From Shewanella corallii (lineage in GTDB: Bacteria > Pseudomonadota > Gammaproteobacteria > Enterobacterales > Shewanellaceae), in the NCBI RefSeq assembly GCF_023349125.1, contig NZ_JAKIKT010000009.1, positions 1 to 64,000 on the forward strand: a stretch of DNA of 64,000 nucleotides, given 5' to 3'. The notes beneath the pieces are model-generated. The model was not told where the DNA came from and ran no database searches. It was given only the letters and a program-made list of their open reading frames with translations. The first letter of the stretch is position 1, and every line of letters starts with the position of its first letter. The position numbers and the translations under genes were made by a program. Shown here piece by piece: positions 35,978 through 45,581 of the stretch.

Positions 35978-37672
35978 ATGGACGATAACAAACGCCCCCT
36001 TTATCTGCCTTTCGCCGGCCCTGCGATTCTTGAAGCCCCATTGATTAATAAAGGCAGCGCCTTTACCGAAGAGGAACGGATCTTCTTTAACCTTGAAGGT
36101 TTGCTTCCTCATGTCATCGAGACTATCGAAGAACAGGCTTCCCGGGCTTACGATCAGTTCAAAGCCTTTAACAGTGATCTGGAAAAGCATATCTATCTGC
36201 GCAATATCCAGGATACCAATGAAACCCTGTTTCACCGTCTTATTCAGAACCATATTACTGAGATGATGCCCATCATCTATACCCCGACAGTCGGTCAGGC
36301 CTGCGAGCGTTTCTCCAAAGACTATCGTCGCAACCGGGGGCTGTTTATCTCCTACCCCAACAAAGACAGAATCGATGACATCCTCAACAACTCCACCCGC
36401 CACAAGGTGAAGGTGATTGTAGTGACTGATGGCGAACGTATTCTGGGTCTGGGCGATCAGGGCATCGGTGGCATGGGTATCCCTATCGGTAAATTGTCTC
36501 TCTATACCAGCTGTGGTGGTATCAGTCCGGCATATACACTGCCAATTACGCTGGATGTTGGTACAGATAACCCACACCTGTTGGAAGACCCTATGTATAT
36601 GGGTTGGCGTCATCCCCGCATTGGCGGTGAAGAGTACGCCGAGTTTGTCGAAGCCTTTATGGATGCGGTTTCCCGCCGCTGGCCCGATGCCCTTATCCAG
36701 TTTGAGGACTTCGCCCAGAAAAATGCCATGCCACTGCTTGAGCGATACAAAGACAGATACTGCTGCTTCAACGATGACATTCAGGGTACGGCTGCAGTCA
36801 CTGTGGGTTCTTTGCTGGCGGCCTGTCAGGCTGCAGACACCAAGCTGAGTGAGCAAACGGTCACCTTCCTGGGTGCAGGCAGCGCAGGCTGTGGTATTGC
36901 CGAAGCGATTATCGCCCAGATGATGGCCGAAGGCCTGAGTGACAAGCAGGCCCGCGCCCGCATCTTTATGGTGGACCGCTGGGGCTTGCTGCAGGACAAC
37001 ATGCCAAATCTGCTGCCATTCCAGCAGAAGCTGGCTCAGAGCTCAGACGAGACCCAGGACTGGGAGACTTTCTCGGTCAATGACAATATCTCCCTGTTGG
37101 ATGTGGTCAACAATGCCAAGCCAACCGTGCTGATTGGCGTTTCCGGTGCACCAGGCCTGTTCAGTGAGGAGATTATCCGCGCTATGCACAAGCACTGTGA
37201 GCGCCCGATAGTGTTCCCGCTGTCCAACCCTACCAGCCGGGTCGAAGCCACGCCAAAGGATATTATCTACTGGACCGAAGGTCAGGCTCTGGTTGCCACC
37301 GGCAGCCCGTTCGAACCTGTGGTCTATGGTGAAAACACCTATGAAATTGCCCAGTGTAACAACAGCTTTATCTTCCCCGGCATAGGCCTAGGGGTATTAG
37401 CTACCCGAGCCGACAGAGTCAGCGACGAAATGCTGATGGCCTCAAGCCGGGCGCTGGCCGAATGCTCTCCACTGGCCAGAGATGGTGAAGGTGGTTTGCT
37501 GCCGAGCCTGGAAGATATTCATGATGTAAGCAAGCATATCGCTTTTGCCGTGGGCAAAGTGGCGATTGAACAGGGTCTGGCACTGCCCAAGACCGACGAA
37601 CTGCTCAAGCTGGCTATCGAGAAGAACTTCTGGACTCCCGAGTATCGTCAATACAAGCGAACCTCGTTCTAA
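35978..37672 (+). CDS. maeA: NAD-dependent malic enzyme (oxaloacetate-decarboxylating)
   Basis: 564 residues, equal to E. coli MaeA/SfcA. Converts L-malate to pyruvate and CO2 with reduction of NAD, linking the TCA cycle to pyruvate. Visible signatures are [10 protein letters not shown] and [16 protein letters not shown] (malate and cofactor region), [13 protein letters not shown] and [11 protein letters not shown] (divalent metal ligands Glu, Asp, Asp), and the Rossmann motif [16 protein letters not shown] at 35978. Monocistronic. Confidence 0.96.
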   Translation: MDDNKRPLYLPFAGPAILEAPLINKGSAFTEEERIFFNLEGLLPHVIETIEEQASRAYDQFKAFNSDLEKHIYLRNIQDTNETLFHRLIQNHITEMMPIIYTPTVGQACERFSKDYRRNRGLFISYPNKDRIDDILNNSTRHKVKVIVVTDGERILGLGDQGIGGMGIPIGKLSLYTSCGGISPAYTLPITLDVGTDNPHLLEDPMYMGWRHPRIGGEEYAEFVEAFMDAVSRRWPDALIQFEDFAQKNAMPLLERYKDRYCCFNDDIQGTAAVTVGSLLAACQAADTKLSEQTVTFLGAGSAGCGIAEAIIAQMMAEGLSDKQARARIFMVDRWGLLQDNMPNLLPFQQKLAQSSDETQDWETFSVNDNISLLDVVNNAKPTVLIGVSGAPGLFSEEIIRAMHKHCERPIVFPLSNPTSRVEATPKDIIYWTEGQALVATGSPFEPVVYGENTYEIAQCNNSFIFPGIGLGVLATRADRVSDEMLMASSRALAECSPLARDGEGGLLPSLEDIHDVSKHIAFAVGKVAIEQGLALPKTDELLKLAIEKNFWTPEYRQYKRTSF

Positions 37673-37685
37673 TCTCTGCCAATAC

Positions 37686-37715
37686 AAAAAGCCCGGCGAC
37701 TGCCGGGCTTTTTTA
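37686..37715. terminator. Bidirectional terminator after maeA
   Basis: AAAAAGCCCGGC / GCCGGGCTTTTTT stem with a GACT loop, between convergent genes. Confidence 0.9.
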
Positions 37716-37723
37716 TCACCAGC

Positions 37724-38143
37724 TTATGCCATGACCTGCTTGAAGCTGTTCAGCATAGAGCGGTCGGTACGGGCCTTCTTCAGCTTCTTGATGCTCTCTT
37801 TCAACGCATCGTCAATCAGCTGGGCAAAAATACCCTGATACTCTTTCTCGGCAATGGCATTGTCAGTCTCAGCCAGTTCAGCCAGTTGTTGACCAGCCAT
37901 GCTCAGCTTCAGCCAGCTCTGGGCGATAAAGAAACCATGAAACTCAGCCTGCGGCATCAGCTTTTGTGCGCTGGCAGGCAAAGCATTCCAGGTGTTGGCA
38001 AAGCCTTGCTGCTCATCTGCCAGCAGTTGCGCGGCCAAATCTTCATAGGCCCCTTTCAGGTTTTCAGGCAACTGATCCATCGGCATCACTTTGGATGCCA
38101 CTTTTAACGCCACTGCACGGGCGATATCCTGATAATCACTCAT
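37724..38143 (-). CDS. DUF3069 family protein
   Basis: 139 residues, all-helical, cytoplasmic, with no signal peptide or membrane segment. It matches the DUF3069 type found in Shewanella and Vibrio (KVMPMDQLPENLKGAYEDLAAQLL). The ATG at 38143 is preferred over an in-frame TTG 15 bases upstream. Function unknown; neighbours give no clue. Confidence 0.7.
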   Translation of the reverse strand: MSDYQDIARAVALKVASKVMPMDQLPENLKGAYEDLAAQLLADEQQGFANTWNALPASAQKLMPQAEFHGFFIAQSWLKLSMAGQQLAELAETDNAIAEKEYQGIFAQLIDDALKESIKKLKKARTDRSMLNSFKQVMA

Positions 38144-38198
38144 CTCATTCGCTCTCAATTTTTAAACGGCGTGCATTATAGCGGCAGAATCACTGAGG

Positions 38199-38732
38199 TT
38201 AGAAGCGACCACTGACATAAAGCCCATATTGACCATTACCGGCAATTGGCACCACTGTCAGGCCTTCATAGGGCGTGGTGAAGTACCAACCTGCCAGCGC
38301 GCCGATGGCGGCACCTGCCAGTACATCCTCAATCTCATGCTTGTCACTTTCCACCCGGGTATAACCAACATAAGTGGCCACAGCATAGGCGGGAACACCC
38401 CACTCCCAACCATATCTTTGATTGATAAAGGTTGCAGCCATAAAGCTGTCTGAGGTGTGGCCTGATGGGAAAGAATCATTACCACTGCCATCGGGACGTT
38501 CTTTGTCTATTCCCCACTTCAAGCCTTCCACCACCACCCGGGAACTGACCGCAGCCTTGATAAGCTGCCAACTGCCTTCATCCCCTTCTTCATGAAACAA
38601 AGTGGCACCAAACGCAGTGGCCGGTAGCAGCAGATGCAGAACATCACCGGAGGTTTCCAGATCACTGTTTGCCCGCGCCACCGGGGTTAAAAGCAGGCCA
38701 GCCATGGCCGTCATCAGTACCAATAGTCTCAT
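38199..38732 (-). CDS. Periplasmic PAP2-family phosphatase
   Basis: 177 residues from the ATG at 38732. The N-terminal signal peptide ends near ARANS. The three acid-phosphatase (PAP2) motifs are present: K-x6-RP (KWGIDKERPDG), PSGHT, and TRVESDKHEIEDVLAG, the SRxxxxxHxxxD motif with Thr for Ser. The His residues of motifs 2 and 3 form the phosphohistidine mechanism. Without additional transmembrane helices it is probably a soluble periplasmic or lipid-facing phosphatase; the substrate is unknown. Confidence 0.88.
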   Translation of the reverse strand: MRLLVLMTAMAGLLLTPVARANSDLETSGDVLHLLLPATAFGATLFHEEGDEGSWQLIKAAVSSRVVVEGLKWGIDKERPDGSGNDSFPSGHTSDSFMAATFINQRYGWEWGVPAYAVATYVGYTRVESDKHEIEDVLAGAAIGALAGWYFTTPYEGLTVVPIAGNGQYGLYVSGRF

Positions 38733-38878
38733 CAAGTCTCTGTCCAATATGGTAAAAAACGTCCGATTATACCTGATTTCATGAGCTCAGGGGCGATAGG
38801 TATCACCCGGCATCAGTGGAGCCAAATTCAGCCAACAGGTATCATTGTGGGGTTTTCACTCCTTTGCACCGGGAAATC

Positions 38879-40081
38879 ATGTCCAAGCCTCAATCCTCCA
38901 ATCCCTCCCAGACTCCAGCTCATTTGCCGGATGCTGCTGCGCTTAACCAGCTTGCCCACCTGATCAAACAATGGGGCAAAGAGCTGGGCTTCGCTCAAAT
39001 AGGAATAAGTGATACAGACCTGACAGAGGAGGAGCCAAAGCTTCAGGCCTGGTTGGATGCAGGCTATCACGGTGAGATGGGCTACATGGCCAGCCACGGC
39101 ATGATGCGTGCCCGTGCTCATGAGCTACACCCTGGCACCCAAAGAGTGATATGTGGGCGGATGGACTACCTGCCGCCCTCGGCAGGCTTTGCGACCAATC
39201 TGAGAGATCCCAACCTCGGCTACATCTCCCGTTATGCTGGCGGCCGTGATTATCACAAGTTGATCCGTAACCGGATGAAGCAGTTGGGGCAAAGAATAGA
39301 TGTCTGGCTCAGCGAACAGGGATTCAGCCAATCAGACAACCGCCCATTTGTCGACTCGGCTCCTTTGTTGGAAAGGCCTCTGGCCGATAAAGCAGGCCTG
39401 GGCTGGACAGGTAAACACTCACTGCTGCTAAGTCAGGAAGCGGGCAGTTGGTTCTTTCTGGGTGAACTGGTTATCAACCTGCCCCTGCCTGTCGACATTC
39501 CTGTCAGTGAAGCGTGTGGCACTTGCATTGCCTGTATCAAGACCTGCCCAACAGGCGCTATTGTTGAGCCCTATGTGGTGGACAGCCGTCGCTGCGTCTC
39601 TTATCTCACTATTGAACTGGACGGCCCAATCCCGGAAGAGCTGCGGCCTTTGCTGGGTAATCGTATCTATGGCTGTGATGATTGCCAATTAGCCTGCCCG
39701 GTGAATGCCGCTGCGCCACTGACTGAGGAAGCCGACTTCCACATTCGCCAGCAGTTAAAACAGCCAGAGTTATTGACCCTGCTCAGGTGGAGCGAGACTG
39801 AGTTTTTGAAACATACAGAGGGCAGCGCCATTCGCCGCATTGGCTGGCAAAGGTGGCAACGGAATATCGCAGTGGCACTGGGTAACGCTCCCTATTCAGA
39901 CGACATAGTGTCAGCACTTCAACATCAGTTGGAGTCAGAGCTGCCCGGTGACGTGGCAAAAGAACATCTGCAATGGGCATTGGCGCGTCAACTGGCCACC
40001 AAAGATAGGCTGGTCACAGACAATCGCAAACAGCAACGACTGATCCGGAGCATAGAGAAGGGCCTGCCCAGAGACGCCTGA
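38879..40081 (+). CDS. queG: Epoxyqueuosine reductase QueG
   Basis: 400 residues. Cobalamin-dependent iron-sulfur enzyme that reduces epoxyqueuosine to queuosine at tRNA wobble position 34. Two [4Fe-4S] motifs are visible: CGTCIACIKTCP and CDDCQLACP. VDSAPLLERPLADKAGLGWTGKHS is the conserved substrate/cobalamin region, and HEAT-like helices form the C-terminus. The ATG at 38879 gives the family length; an upstream ATG at 38816 adds an unsupported extension. Its need for B12 fits with the riboswitch-controlled B12 receptor about 4 kb away. Confidence 0.95.
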   Translation: MSKPQSSNPSQTPAHLPDAAALNQLAHLIKQWGKELGFAQIGISDTDLTEEEPKLQAWLDAGYHGEMGYMASHGMMRARAHELHPGTQRVICGRMDYLPPSAGFATNLRDPNLGYISRYAGGRDYHKLIRNRMKQLGQRIDVWLSEQGFSQSDNRPFVDSAPLLERPLADKAGLGWTGKHSLLLSQEAGSWFFLGELVINLPLPVDIPVSEACGTCIACIKTCPTGAIVEPYVVDSRRCVSYLTIELDGPIPEELRPLLGNRIYGCDDCQLACPVNAAAPLTEEADFHIRQQLKQPELLTLLRWSETEFLKHTEGSAIRRIGWQRWQRNIAVALGNAPYSDDIVSALQHQLESELPGDVAKEHLQWALARQLATKDRLVTDNRKQQRLIRSIEKGLPRDA

Positions 40082-40128
40082 CAAGCCCTGCCATATACCC
40101 TTGGATCAGAATACTGTCTAACCTGCTG

Positions 40129-40350
40129 TCAGCTTTCTTTCATATCCTGATCAAGAGTAAAGCCTACCTTGATGGTCACCTGCCAGTGCGCAATCACCCC
40201 TGCCTCAAGGTGGCCACGGGTTTCCATCACCTCAAACCAACGTAAATGCTGTAACGACTGGCTGGCAGCCTCGATGGCATTACGTATTGCATCGTCACTG
40301 CTAATGGGGGATGAGCCGGTCAGCTCAATGATTTTATATACATGACTCAT
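40129..40350 (-). CDS. Dodecin family flavin-binding protein
   Basis: 73 residues, the usual dodecin size. The sequence [43 protein letters not shown] and the C-terminal [13 protein letters not shown] match dodecins, hollow dodecamers that store and protect flavins, with the Trp of LRWFEV stacking on the isoalloxazine. The ATG at 40350 is preferred because GGAGAG lies just upstream; another ATG is 12 bases earlier. Confidence 0.9.
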   Translation of the reverse strand: MSHVYKIIELTGSSPISSDDAIRNAIEAASQSLQHLRWFEVMETRGHLEAGVIAHWQVTIKVGFTLDQDMKES

Positions 40351-40488
40351 GGCGCTCTCCATTGGTCAACACCCTACTATGAGTAGCGCCCGGACTCGCT
40401 GAGGTCAAGCCGGAGTTACCCCATCAAGCATCAACCCTCCCCGGACAATGTCAATTACACAAAACAATATTTCTGCCACGCGAACAAT

Positions 40489-40512
40489 GGGCATCTAGAC
40501 GTCTAGAAGTTT
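40489..40512. promoter_or_regulatory. Tandem MetJ met boxes upstream of metR
   Basis: Three adjacent 8-bp boxes, GGCATCT-like, the perfect AGACGTCT consensus at 40497-40504, and AGAAGTTT. MetJ with S-adenosylmethionine binds tandem repeats of this kind. They end 79 bp upstream of the metR start, so they probably repress metR when methionine is plentiful, as in E. coli. Confidence 0.78.
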
Positions 40513-40590
40513 ATTGTGTTAGCCTGCTTGCTATGGATACCCAATCCGTGAATTGAAGCACTGAGGATAATTCAATGAGGTGGAGGCAAG

Positions 40591-41481
40591 ATGATTGAAT
40601 TGAGGCACCTGCGCACTCTGGTGGCACTGAAAGAAAGTGGCAGTCTGGCGGCTGCGGCGAAGAAACGTTTTGTGACTCAGTCAGCCCTGTCGCACCAGAT
40701 TAAAGAGCTGGAGACCCGAATCAATTCCCCCATTTTTATCCGCAAGAGCAAACCTTTGTCCTTTACCCAGGAAGGTATTCGATTGGTTCAATTGGCTGAA
40801 GAGATTTTGCCACGGGTCACAGAGATAGAGCAGGTGCTGAAACGAGGTGTCCCCACACAGCGCCAGCAGCTCACAGTCGCGATAGAGTGCCACTCATGTG
40901 TACGCTGGCTAATGCCTGTGATGGAACAATTTCGCCAACGTCATCCGGGGGCCGAGCTTAACCTTTCCAGCCGTCACCTGTTTAACGCAATTCATGCTTT
41001 GGAAAATGAAGAGCTGGACCTGGTACTGACACCGGACCCGGCTCCCAGTCACAGAATTGCCTATCAACACCTGTTTGATTACGAAATGAAGTTGGTTGTC
41101 TCCAGCGATCATCCGCTGGCTGAAAAGCCCTTTGTTACACCACAGGATCTGGCCGGACAGCCACTGCTGAGCTATCCGGTAAAACTGGAAAGACTGGATA
41201 TTTACCGTCACTTCCTGGAGCCTGCCGGCGTTCTGCCCGGGGAGCAGAAGACCTGTGATCTGACCATGATGCTGCTACAGCGTATTGCCTGTCAGGAAGG
41301 GATTGCAGCTCTGCCAAGCTGGTCGGTGTCTGAAGCTCAGGGGCTGAGCCTGAAAACAGTAAGATTGGGACAGGAAGGTATGATGCGCCCCATGTTTGGT
41401 GCTTATCATCGTAGTGCGACCAATGCCAGCCTGATCCAAAGTCTGCTGACACTCCTTAACGACCACCAGAAAAATCGTTGA
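40591..41481 (+). CDS. metR: LysR-type methionine regulator MetR
   Basis: 296 residues. The N-terminal winged helix (LRHLRTLVALKESGSLAAAAKKRFVTQSALSHQIKELE) and the diagnostic AIECHSCVRWLMPVMEQF and FDYEMKLVVSSDHPLA segments match E. coli MetR, which activates metE, metH and glyA with homocysteine as co-effector. A strong RBS (AGGTGGAGG) precedes the ATG. Unusually for enteric genomes, metE is not the divergent neighbour; a dodecin gene is. Upstream met boxes support the assignment. Confidence 0.92.
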   Translation: MIELRHLRTLVALKESGSLAAAAKKRFVTQSALSHQIKELETRINSPIFIRKSKPLSFTQEGIRLVQLAEEILPRVTEIEQVLKRGVPTQRQQLTVAIECHSCVRWLMPVMEQFRQRHPGAELNLSSRHLFNAIHALENEELDLVLTPDPAPSHRIAYQHLFDYEMKLVVSSDHPLAEKPFVTPQDLAGQPLLSYPVKLERLDIYRHFLEPAGVLPGEQKTCDLTMMLLQRIACQEGIAALPSWSVSEAQGLSLKTVRLGQEGMMRPMFGAYHRSATNASLIQSLLTLLNDHQKNR

Positions 41482-41493
41482 CCCTATACAACA

Positions 41494-41519
41494 AAGGCCC
41501 GGAAATTCCGGGCCTTATT
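41494..41519. terminator. Terminator between metR and the HDOD gene
   Basis: AAGGCCCGGA / TCCGGGCCTT palindrome between convergent genes, with a short T/A-rich tail. Confidence 0.75.
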
Positions 41520-42249
41520 ATGCAGTCAAAGGGTTTAACAGCAAGCCTTTTTTGGCTAACACCGCCCTCAGCAGCATACCGGGAGACTCTTCCCAGTCAG
41601 TACTTTCAATATTGTGTGCCACCAAAAATTCCCGACTTAATTCAGGGTCCATATTCAATGCGGTAAAAGCTTCAACAGACAGCGTCTGCTGCTGAGTATC
41701 GATCAGCGACTTCATCACCCCTAAGGAATAGGACTCTTCCAGATCTGCATTCATGTGAGCAAAAGCAGTTAACGCAATAATCTGTCCGTAAACGCTGAAC
41801 AGCGCCAGGGTGTGCAGCTCATCAGGATCCGTTTTGCAATCTTCCAGCTCAGCCAGATAATCTACGGCTGCGTGGGCAATGCCCTCGGTCAGATGCCAGT
41901 AGCCATGCACCAACTTGCGATAGGGTTCAGGCAACTCATCCAATCTTTCTTTGAGGTAATAGGTGAAGGCATAGCGGTAAATATTGACCTGCCCAAGCCG
42001 AACCAGGGCTTCTTTGAGGGAGCGGTTTTTACTGCTTGAGCCACTGCCGTGGGCGCAACTGCTTCGCCAAAGCAGGTGAGCTGACAGCGCGGGATCGCCG
42101 GCGACAATGTCAATCACGACACGAATATCACCATCACTGATGATCGCCTGTTTCAGGGGCAACAATACCCCCCGTCGGCCAATCACCTGTTCTTCGTTGG
42201 CCATAATAGCCCGAATACGGGTCAATACCTGCTGCTCTAGCTCTGTCAT
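41518..42249 (-). CDS. HDOD-domain protein
   Basis: 243 residues. The N-terminal two-thirds follow the HDOD pattern: LPLKQAIISDGDIRVVIDIVAGDPALSAHLLWRSSCA then SLKEALVRLGQVNIYRYAFTYYL. HDOD proteins are degenerate, usually non-catalytic relatives of HD phosphohydrolases acting in signalling. The HD metal residues are not evident. The role is unknown. The ATG at 42249 has only a weak ribosome-binding site. Confidence 0.72.
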   Translation of the reverse strand: MTELEQQVLTRIRAIMANEEQVIGRRGVLLPLKQAIISDGDIRVVIDIVAGDPALSAHLLWRSSCAHGSGSSSKNRSLKEALVRLGQVNIYRYAFTYYLKERLDELPEPYRKLVHGYWHLTEGIAHAAVDYLAELEDCKTDPDELHTLALFSVYGQIIALTAFAHMNADLEESYSLGVMKSLIDTQQQTLSVEAFTALNMDPELSREFLVAHNIESTDWEESPGMLLRAVLAKKGLLLNPLTA

Positions 42250-42435
42250 CGGTTAGTCTGAACCTGAAATTCATTTTCATTATCAAGGGCTAAAGGCAAG
42301 ATCCCTTGCCTGTTCGCGACAGGATAACATTTCTTCATTGAGATTAATATCACACCAAGTTCTTGATATGAAAAAGCCGACACCTGAGTGTCGGCTATCG
42401 CTACCAAGCATATTTCACCTTGGTCTGAATCACTC

Positions 42436-44430
42436 TCAGAAACTATAGCTCAATGTCAGCCTGATATTTCGACCATTACCAACATAATATTTTGCGGGCT
42501 CATATCCAGGGAACGACTCGGCATAATAGGCCGCACTGACGTAGTCTTTATCCAGCAGATTGTCTACCCGAACGCTGGCCTGCCAATCACTGACTCTGTA
42601 GTTCAATGCCATATTCACCAGAGTGTAAGAGGCCAGTTCAGGCGCGATATTCGCGTTATCACCTTCTTCATAACGCTTTCCTGTGTAGGCCACGTCCGAA
42701 TAAAGTTGCCACTGGTCATTGATATCCCAGCTGGCATAGATACGACCTGACTCACGGGCAACCCAGGACAACTGCTTCCCCTTGTTGGCTCCTTCGGTAA
42801 ATTCCGCATCCACAAACTGAAGTTCACCGCCAAGTTGCAGTGCACTTAATACCTGCCAATCCAGACCAAGGCCCAAACCGTGGCGACGGGACGCCTCAGC
42901 ATTGATATTGGCACCATTAAAACTGCCGCCCTCAGGCTTTTGCGCTGTCGGGTCGAAGATAATTTCATCCTCAAGCTCCAATCGGTACAGGTTTATCCAG
43001 GATTGCAGCTTATTGTCGCTGTAACGCCAGCCCGCTTCGTAGGAACGCCCTGTCTGTGGCTTTAGACCCACCACGCTTGGCGGTGTATAAGCCTGCTCAT
43101 CTACCTTGGCAAAGCGGAAGTTATCTTCGGCGCGCAGGTAAAACTTATTGGCATCATTAAATTGGTAGTTCAGACCTAATTCGAATGCTTTAGCATCCTG
43201 ATTGAGTTCAGTTCCCTGAGGGAAAACAGAGGCATCAGTCAAATCATCTTTAACATCAGCGTAGCGGCCACCCACCACATAGCTCAGCTCTGCAGTCAAA
43301 GGTACGGTCGCCTGCACATAACCACTTAACTGGGTCTGGGTGTTACTGCGACCAAAATCGAACTCTGATTCACCACGGCTGATATCAGCACCCATAACAA
43401 TCGACAGGTCACCGGCGGAAGTCGGATAAGTCGCAACAGCTTTAGGTGAAAACATAAACTGATTGCGGTCATTACGCCCCGGCCATCCCCAGCTGACAGA
43501 AGTCACCTGGGTATCACTGTAGTTGGCATCGGCAGACAGCAGCCAGTTGTCATTTATCTGCTGAGACACGCCAGCACGGGCAGCTTTAGTGACATCATGT
43601 TGATAGTCATTGGCAAAAGTGGGGTTGCTCTGACGTGGATCTGCTGCGTATTCGCTCGCCGTCAGACCACCCGGCGTTTCAACATAGTTGTCGTAGTAGC
43701 TGGTTTCGACGTAGAAGTCAGTAGTGTCATCGCGGTAGCCCAGACGTCCCAGCACGGCGCCGGTTTCGCTGGCATTGTTGTCACGATAGTTATCTGATTT
43801 TTTATAGTTGCCCGACAGATAGTAGTGCCAGTTACCAGCAAACTGACCGGCCAGATCACCTTTGGCTTCACCAGTATCAAAGCTGCCGCCGGAAACACTC
43901 AATGAGCCGCCATCACGACCCGGTACCCGGGTGATAATGTTAATTACACCACCGACAGCCTGATCGCCATAAAGCACACCGGCGCTACCATTCAGTATCT
44001 CTACCCGCTCAATCATATTCAGGGGAATCGCATTCAGGCTGGGGGCGGCAATATCGATATTATTAAGGCGGCGGCCATCGACCAGGATAAGCGTATTATT
44101 CGCGGCCTGACCGGAAGAGAAACCACGCATGGCAAACACGGCATTGGTGTTATTGTCAGAGACTTGAATACCACTGATATTACGCAGTGCTTCGGTGACA
44201 TTGGTGACACCACTTTGAGCAATGTCAGCCGCATCGATAACTGTCACGTCGGCCGCCATATTCAGTGCATCTTCACCGGCACGACCCAGTACCAGCATAT
44301 GCTCAATGTCGTCGGCAAACGCTGCAGGTACAGAGCCCAGTAAGCTCACCAATACGGCAGCTGCCACAGAATTAGCTTTGTAAGAACCCGTGTTGGAAGA
44401 ATAGTTTTTTACGGAATTGAATCTACCCAT
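42436..44430 (-). CDS. btuB: TonB-dependent receptor, BtuB-type vitamin B12 transporter
   Basis: 664 residues. The signal peptide ends near PAAFADD. The plug domain (about 45-165) contains VTVIDAADIAQSGVTNVTEALRNI, AMRGFSSGQAANNTLILVDGRR and ERVEILNGSAGVLYGDQAVGGVINI. The barrel ends in LTLSYSF. Its identity as a B12 or cobamide receptor comes from the cobalamin riboswitch in its leader, together with a BtuB-like length. AGAGGTAAAAGG precedes the ATG. No btuCDF genes are nearby. Confidence 0.85.
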   Translation of the reverse strand: MGRFNSVKNYSSNTGSYKANSVAAAVLVSLLGSVPAAFADDIEHMLVLGRAGEDALNMAADVTVIDAADIAQSGVTNVTEALRNISGIQVSDNNTNAVFAMRGFSSGQAANNTLILVDGRRLNNIDIAAPSLNAIPLNMIERVEILNGSAGVLYGDQAVGGVINIITRVPGRDGGSLSVSGGSFDTGEAKGDLAGQFAGNWHYYLSGNYKKSDNYRDNNASETGAVLGRLGYRDDTTDFYVETSYYDNYVETPGGLTASEYAADPRQSNPTFANDYQHDVTKAARAGVSQQINDNWLLSADANYSDTQVTSVSWGWPGRNDRNQFMFSPKAVATYPTSAGDLSIVMGADISRGESEFDFGRSNTQTQLSGYVQATVPLTAELSYVVGGRYADVKDDLTDASVFPQGTELNQDAKAFELGLNYQFNDANKFYLRAEDNFRFAKVDEQAYTPPSVVGLKPQTGRSYEAGWRYSDNKLQSWINLYRLELEDEIIFDPTAQKPEGGSFNGANINAEASRRHGLGLGLDWQVLSALQLGGELQFVDAEFTEGANKGKQLSWVARESGRIYASWDINDQWQLYSDVAYTGKRYEEGDNANIAPELASYTLVNMALNYRVSDWQASVRVDNLLDKDYVSAAYYAESFPGYEPAKYYVGNGRNIRLTLSYSF

Positions 44431-44500
44431 TTACCTTTTACCTCTAAAAAAGAAAATGGGGCAAAATGTCACGTCCTCCCTGAAACAGCGCCTGCTGGCA

Positions 44501-44534
44501 CCAGATCCCGGATTGTCGCACTCAGGGATCTGCC
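44501..44534 (-). promoter_or_regulatory. Expression-platform hairpin of the cobalamin riboswitch
   Basis: Inverted repeat CAGATCCC / GGGATCTG between the aptamer and the btuB start. A second GCAGATCC copy lies next to the aptamer's B12 box, so alternative pairings are possible. There is no T-run, so translational control is more likely than termination. Confidence 0.4.
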
Positions 44535-44554
44535 CTCCGAAATCCCAAAGTCAC

Positions 44555-44775
44555 CCAGCTGGCCGGTCTCCGGACTGAGGATCTGCGAAAGCACTTAAGC
44601 TTATTCAAGCGTCGCACGAGTACAGACTTTTATAACACTCAACAGAGCGCACCTGTCTCTCACCATTCACCGTTGCGGAGGCAGTGCCGGACTCACGGCC
44701 TTTACTTGTTCAGCGAGTAAACACCATTGCACCGGCTTCCCGATTATCCCAAACCAATCAAGTTCCGGGCACCAG
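44555..44775 (-). promoter_or_regulatory. Cobalamin (AdoCbl) riboswitch
   Basis: On the minus strand the conserved aptamer blocks appear in order: GGGAAGCCGGTGCAATGG (44742-44725 region), then GTCCGGCACTGCCTCCGCAACGG, then the B12 box AGTCCGGAGACCGGCC (44576-44561 region). It lies 125-345 bp upstream of the btuB-like receptor. Adenosylcobalamin binding would lower receptor expression. Confidence 0.93.
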
Positions 44776-44866
44776 AAGAGTTGACGGCTTATACCTTACA
44801 GCAGGCATCAGGCTACCACAGTAGCCAATAAGCGCCCGCATTATAGCCGTCTATACGTATGAATGT

Positions 44867-45442
44867 CTAATTGCTGGTCGGAGTGAGTTTGAGAGAAGAG
44901 AGCTTATGGCTGGTGTAATCGCTGTATTCCCGTTTCATGGATTGATAATCAGGGCCGCGGGAGGACCTGTGCAGCAGATAGAGATCTCTTGGGCCAGCCA
45001 ATACCTGAAAATACCCCATTTCTGCCAAGTATTTGGATTTGCCGCCAGTGCTGTGCTGGTTGGTAATACGGCTGCAACCTATGACAGCGTGTACCCCCTG
45101 CGCCTCAGTCATCTCTCCAAAGGAGTCGAAGGTCCAGTCTCCCTGACATGATTCCTGATATCTGGCAGCAAACGCATCGAGGAACTCAGACACATCTACC
45201 CGGGATGCCATCCCCTCAAACCCTTGCAAACAGATGATCTCCTGCCACTCAGCCATAGTCTGCCCTTCGGGTACGAACTCAACAGAATGCATGCCCCCCA
45301 ACTCCCTGTCATGCACCTTTTTCCAGTCGAGCGGCAAGCTTACCGTCAGGCTCTGACCGTATATTTCAGCTGAGTCATCTGCCATAGCTATCCCAGGCAG
45401 CAAAGCCAGAGAAGCTGCAGCGGCCAAAAGCTTGACCTTCAT
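44867..45442 (-). CDS. Hypothetical exported protein
   Basis: 191 residues from the ATG at 45442, which follows GAGGAT; an in-frame GTG lies 12 bases upstream. A clean signal peptide (MKVKLLAAAASLALLPGIAMAD) predicts a periplasmic protein. Features include GQSLTVSLPLDWKKV, Trp/Glu-rich MAEWQEIICLQGFEG and three Cys residues in the mature part, which could form a disulfide. I do not recognise the family. Single gene, divergent from nothing and followed by the riboswitch region of btuB. Confidence 0.7.
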   Translation of the reverse strand: MKVKLLAAAASLALLPGIAMADDSAEIYGQSLTVSLPLDWKKVHDRELGGMHSVEFVPEGQTMAEWQEIICLQGFEGMASRVDVSEFLDAFAARYQESCQGDWTFDSFGEMTEAQGVHAVIGCSRITNQHSTGGKSKYLAEMGYFQVLAGPRDLYLLHRSSRGPDYQSMKREYSDYTSHKLSSLKLTPTSN

Positions 45443-45581
45443 CGTTATCCTCACATTTTTTATCCCAGCATCCGTGCTGAGTTAATAATTTGTAAACGAG
45501 TCTACTTCCTTTTATCAAGCAATTTCAAATGAGCTTATGTTTCAATAATAAAAGGGGGTCGTCAGGCCCCCTTAACACTCA

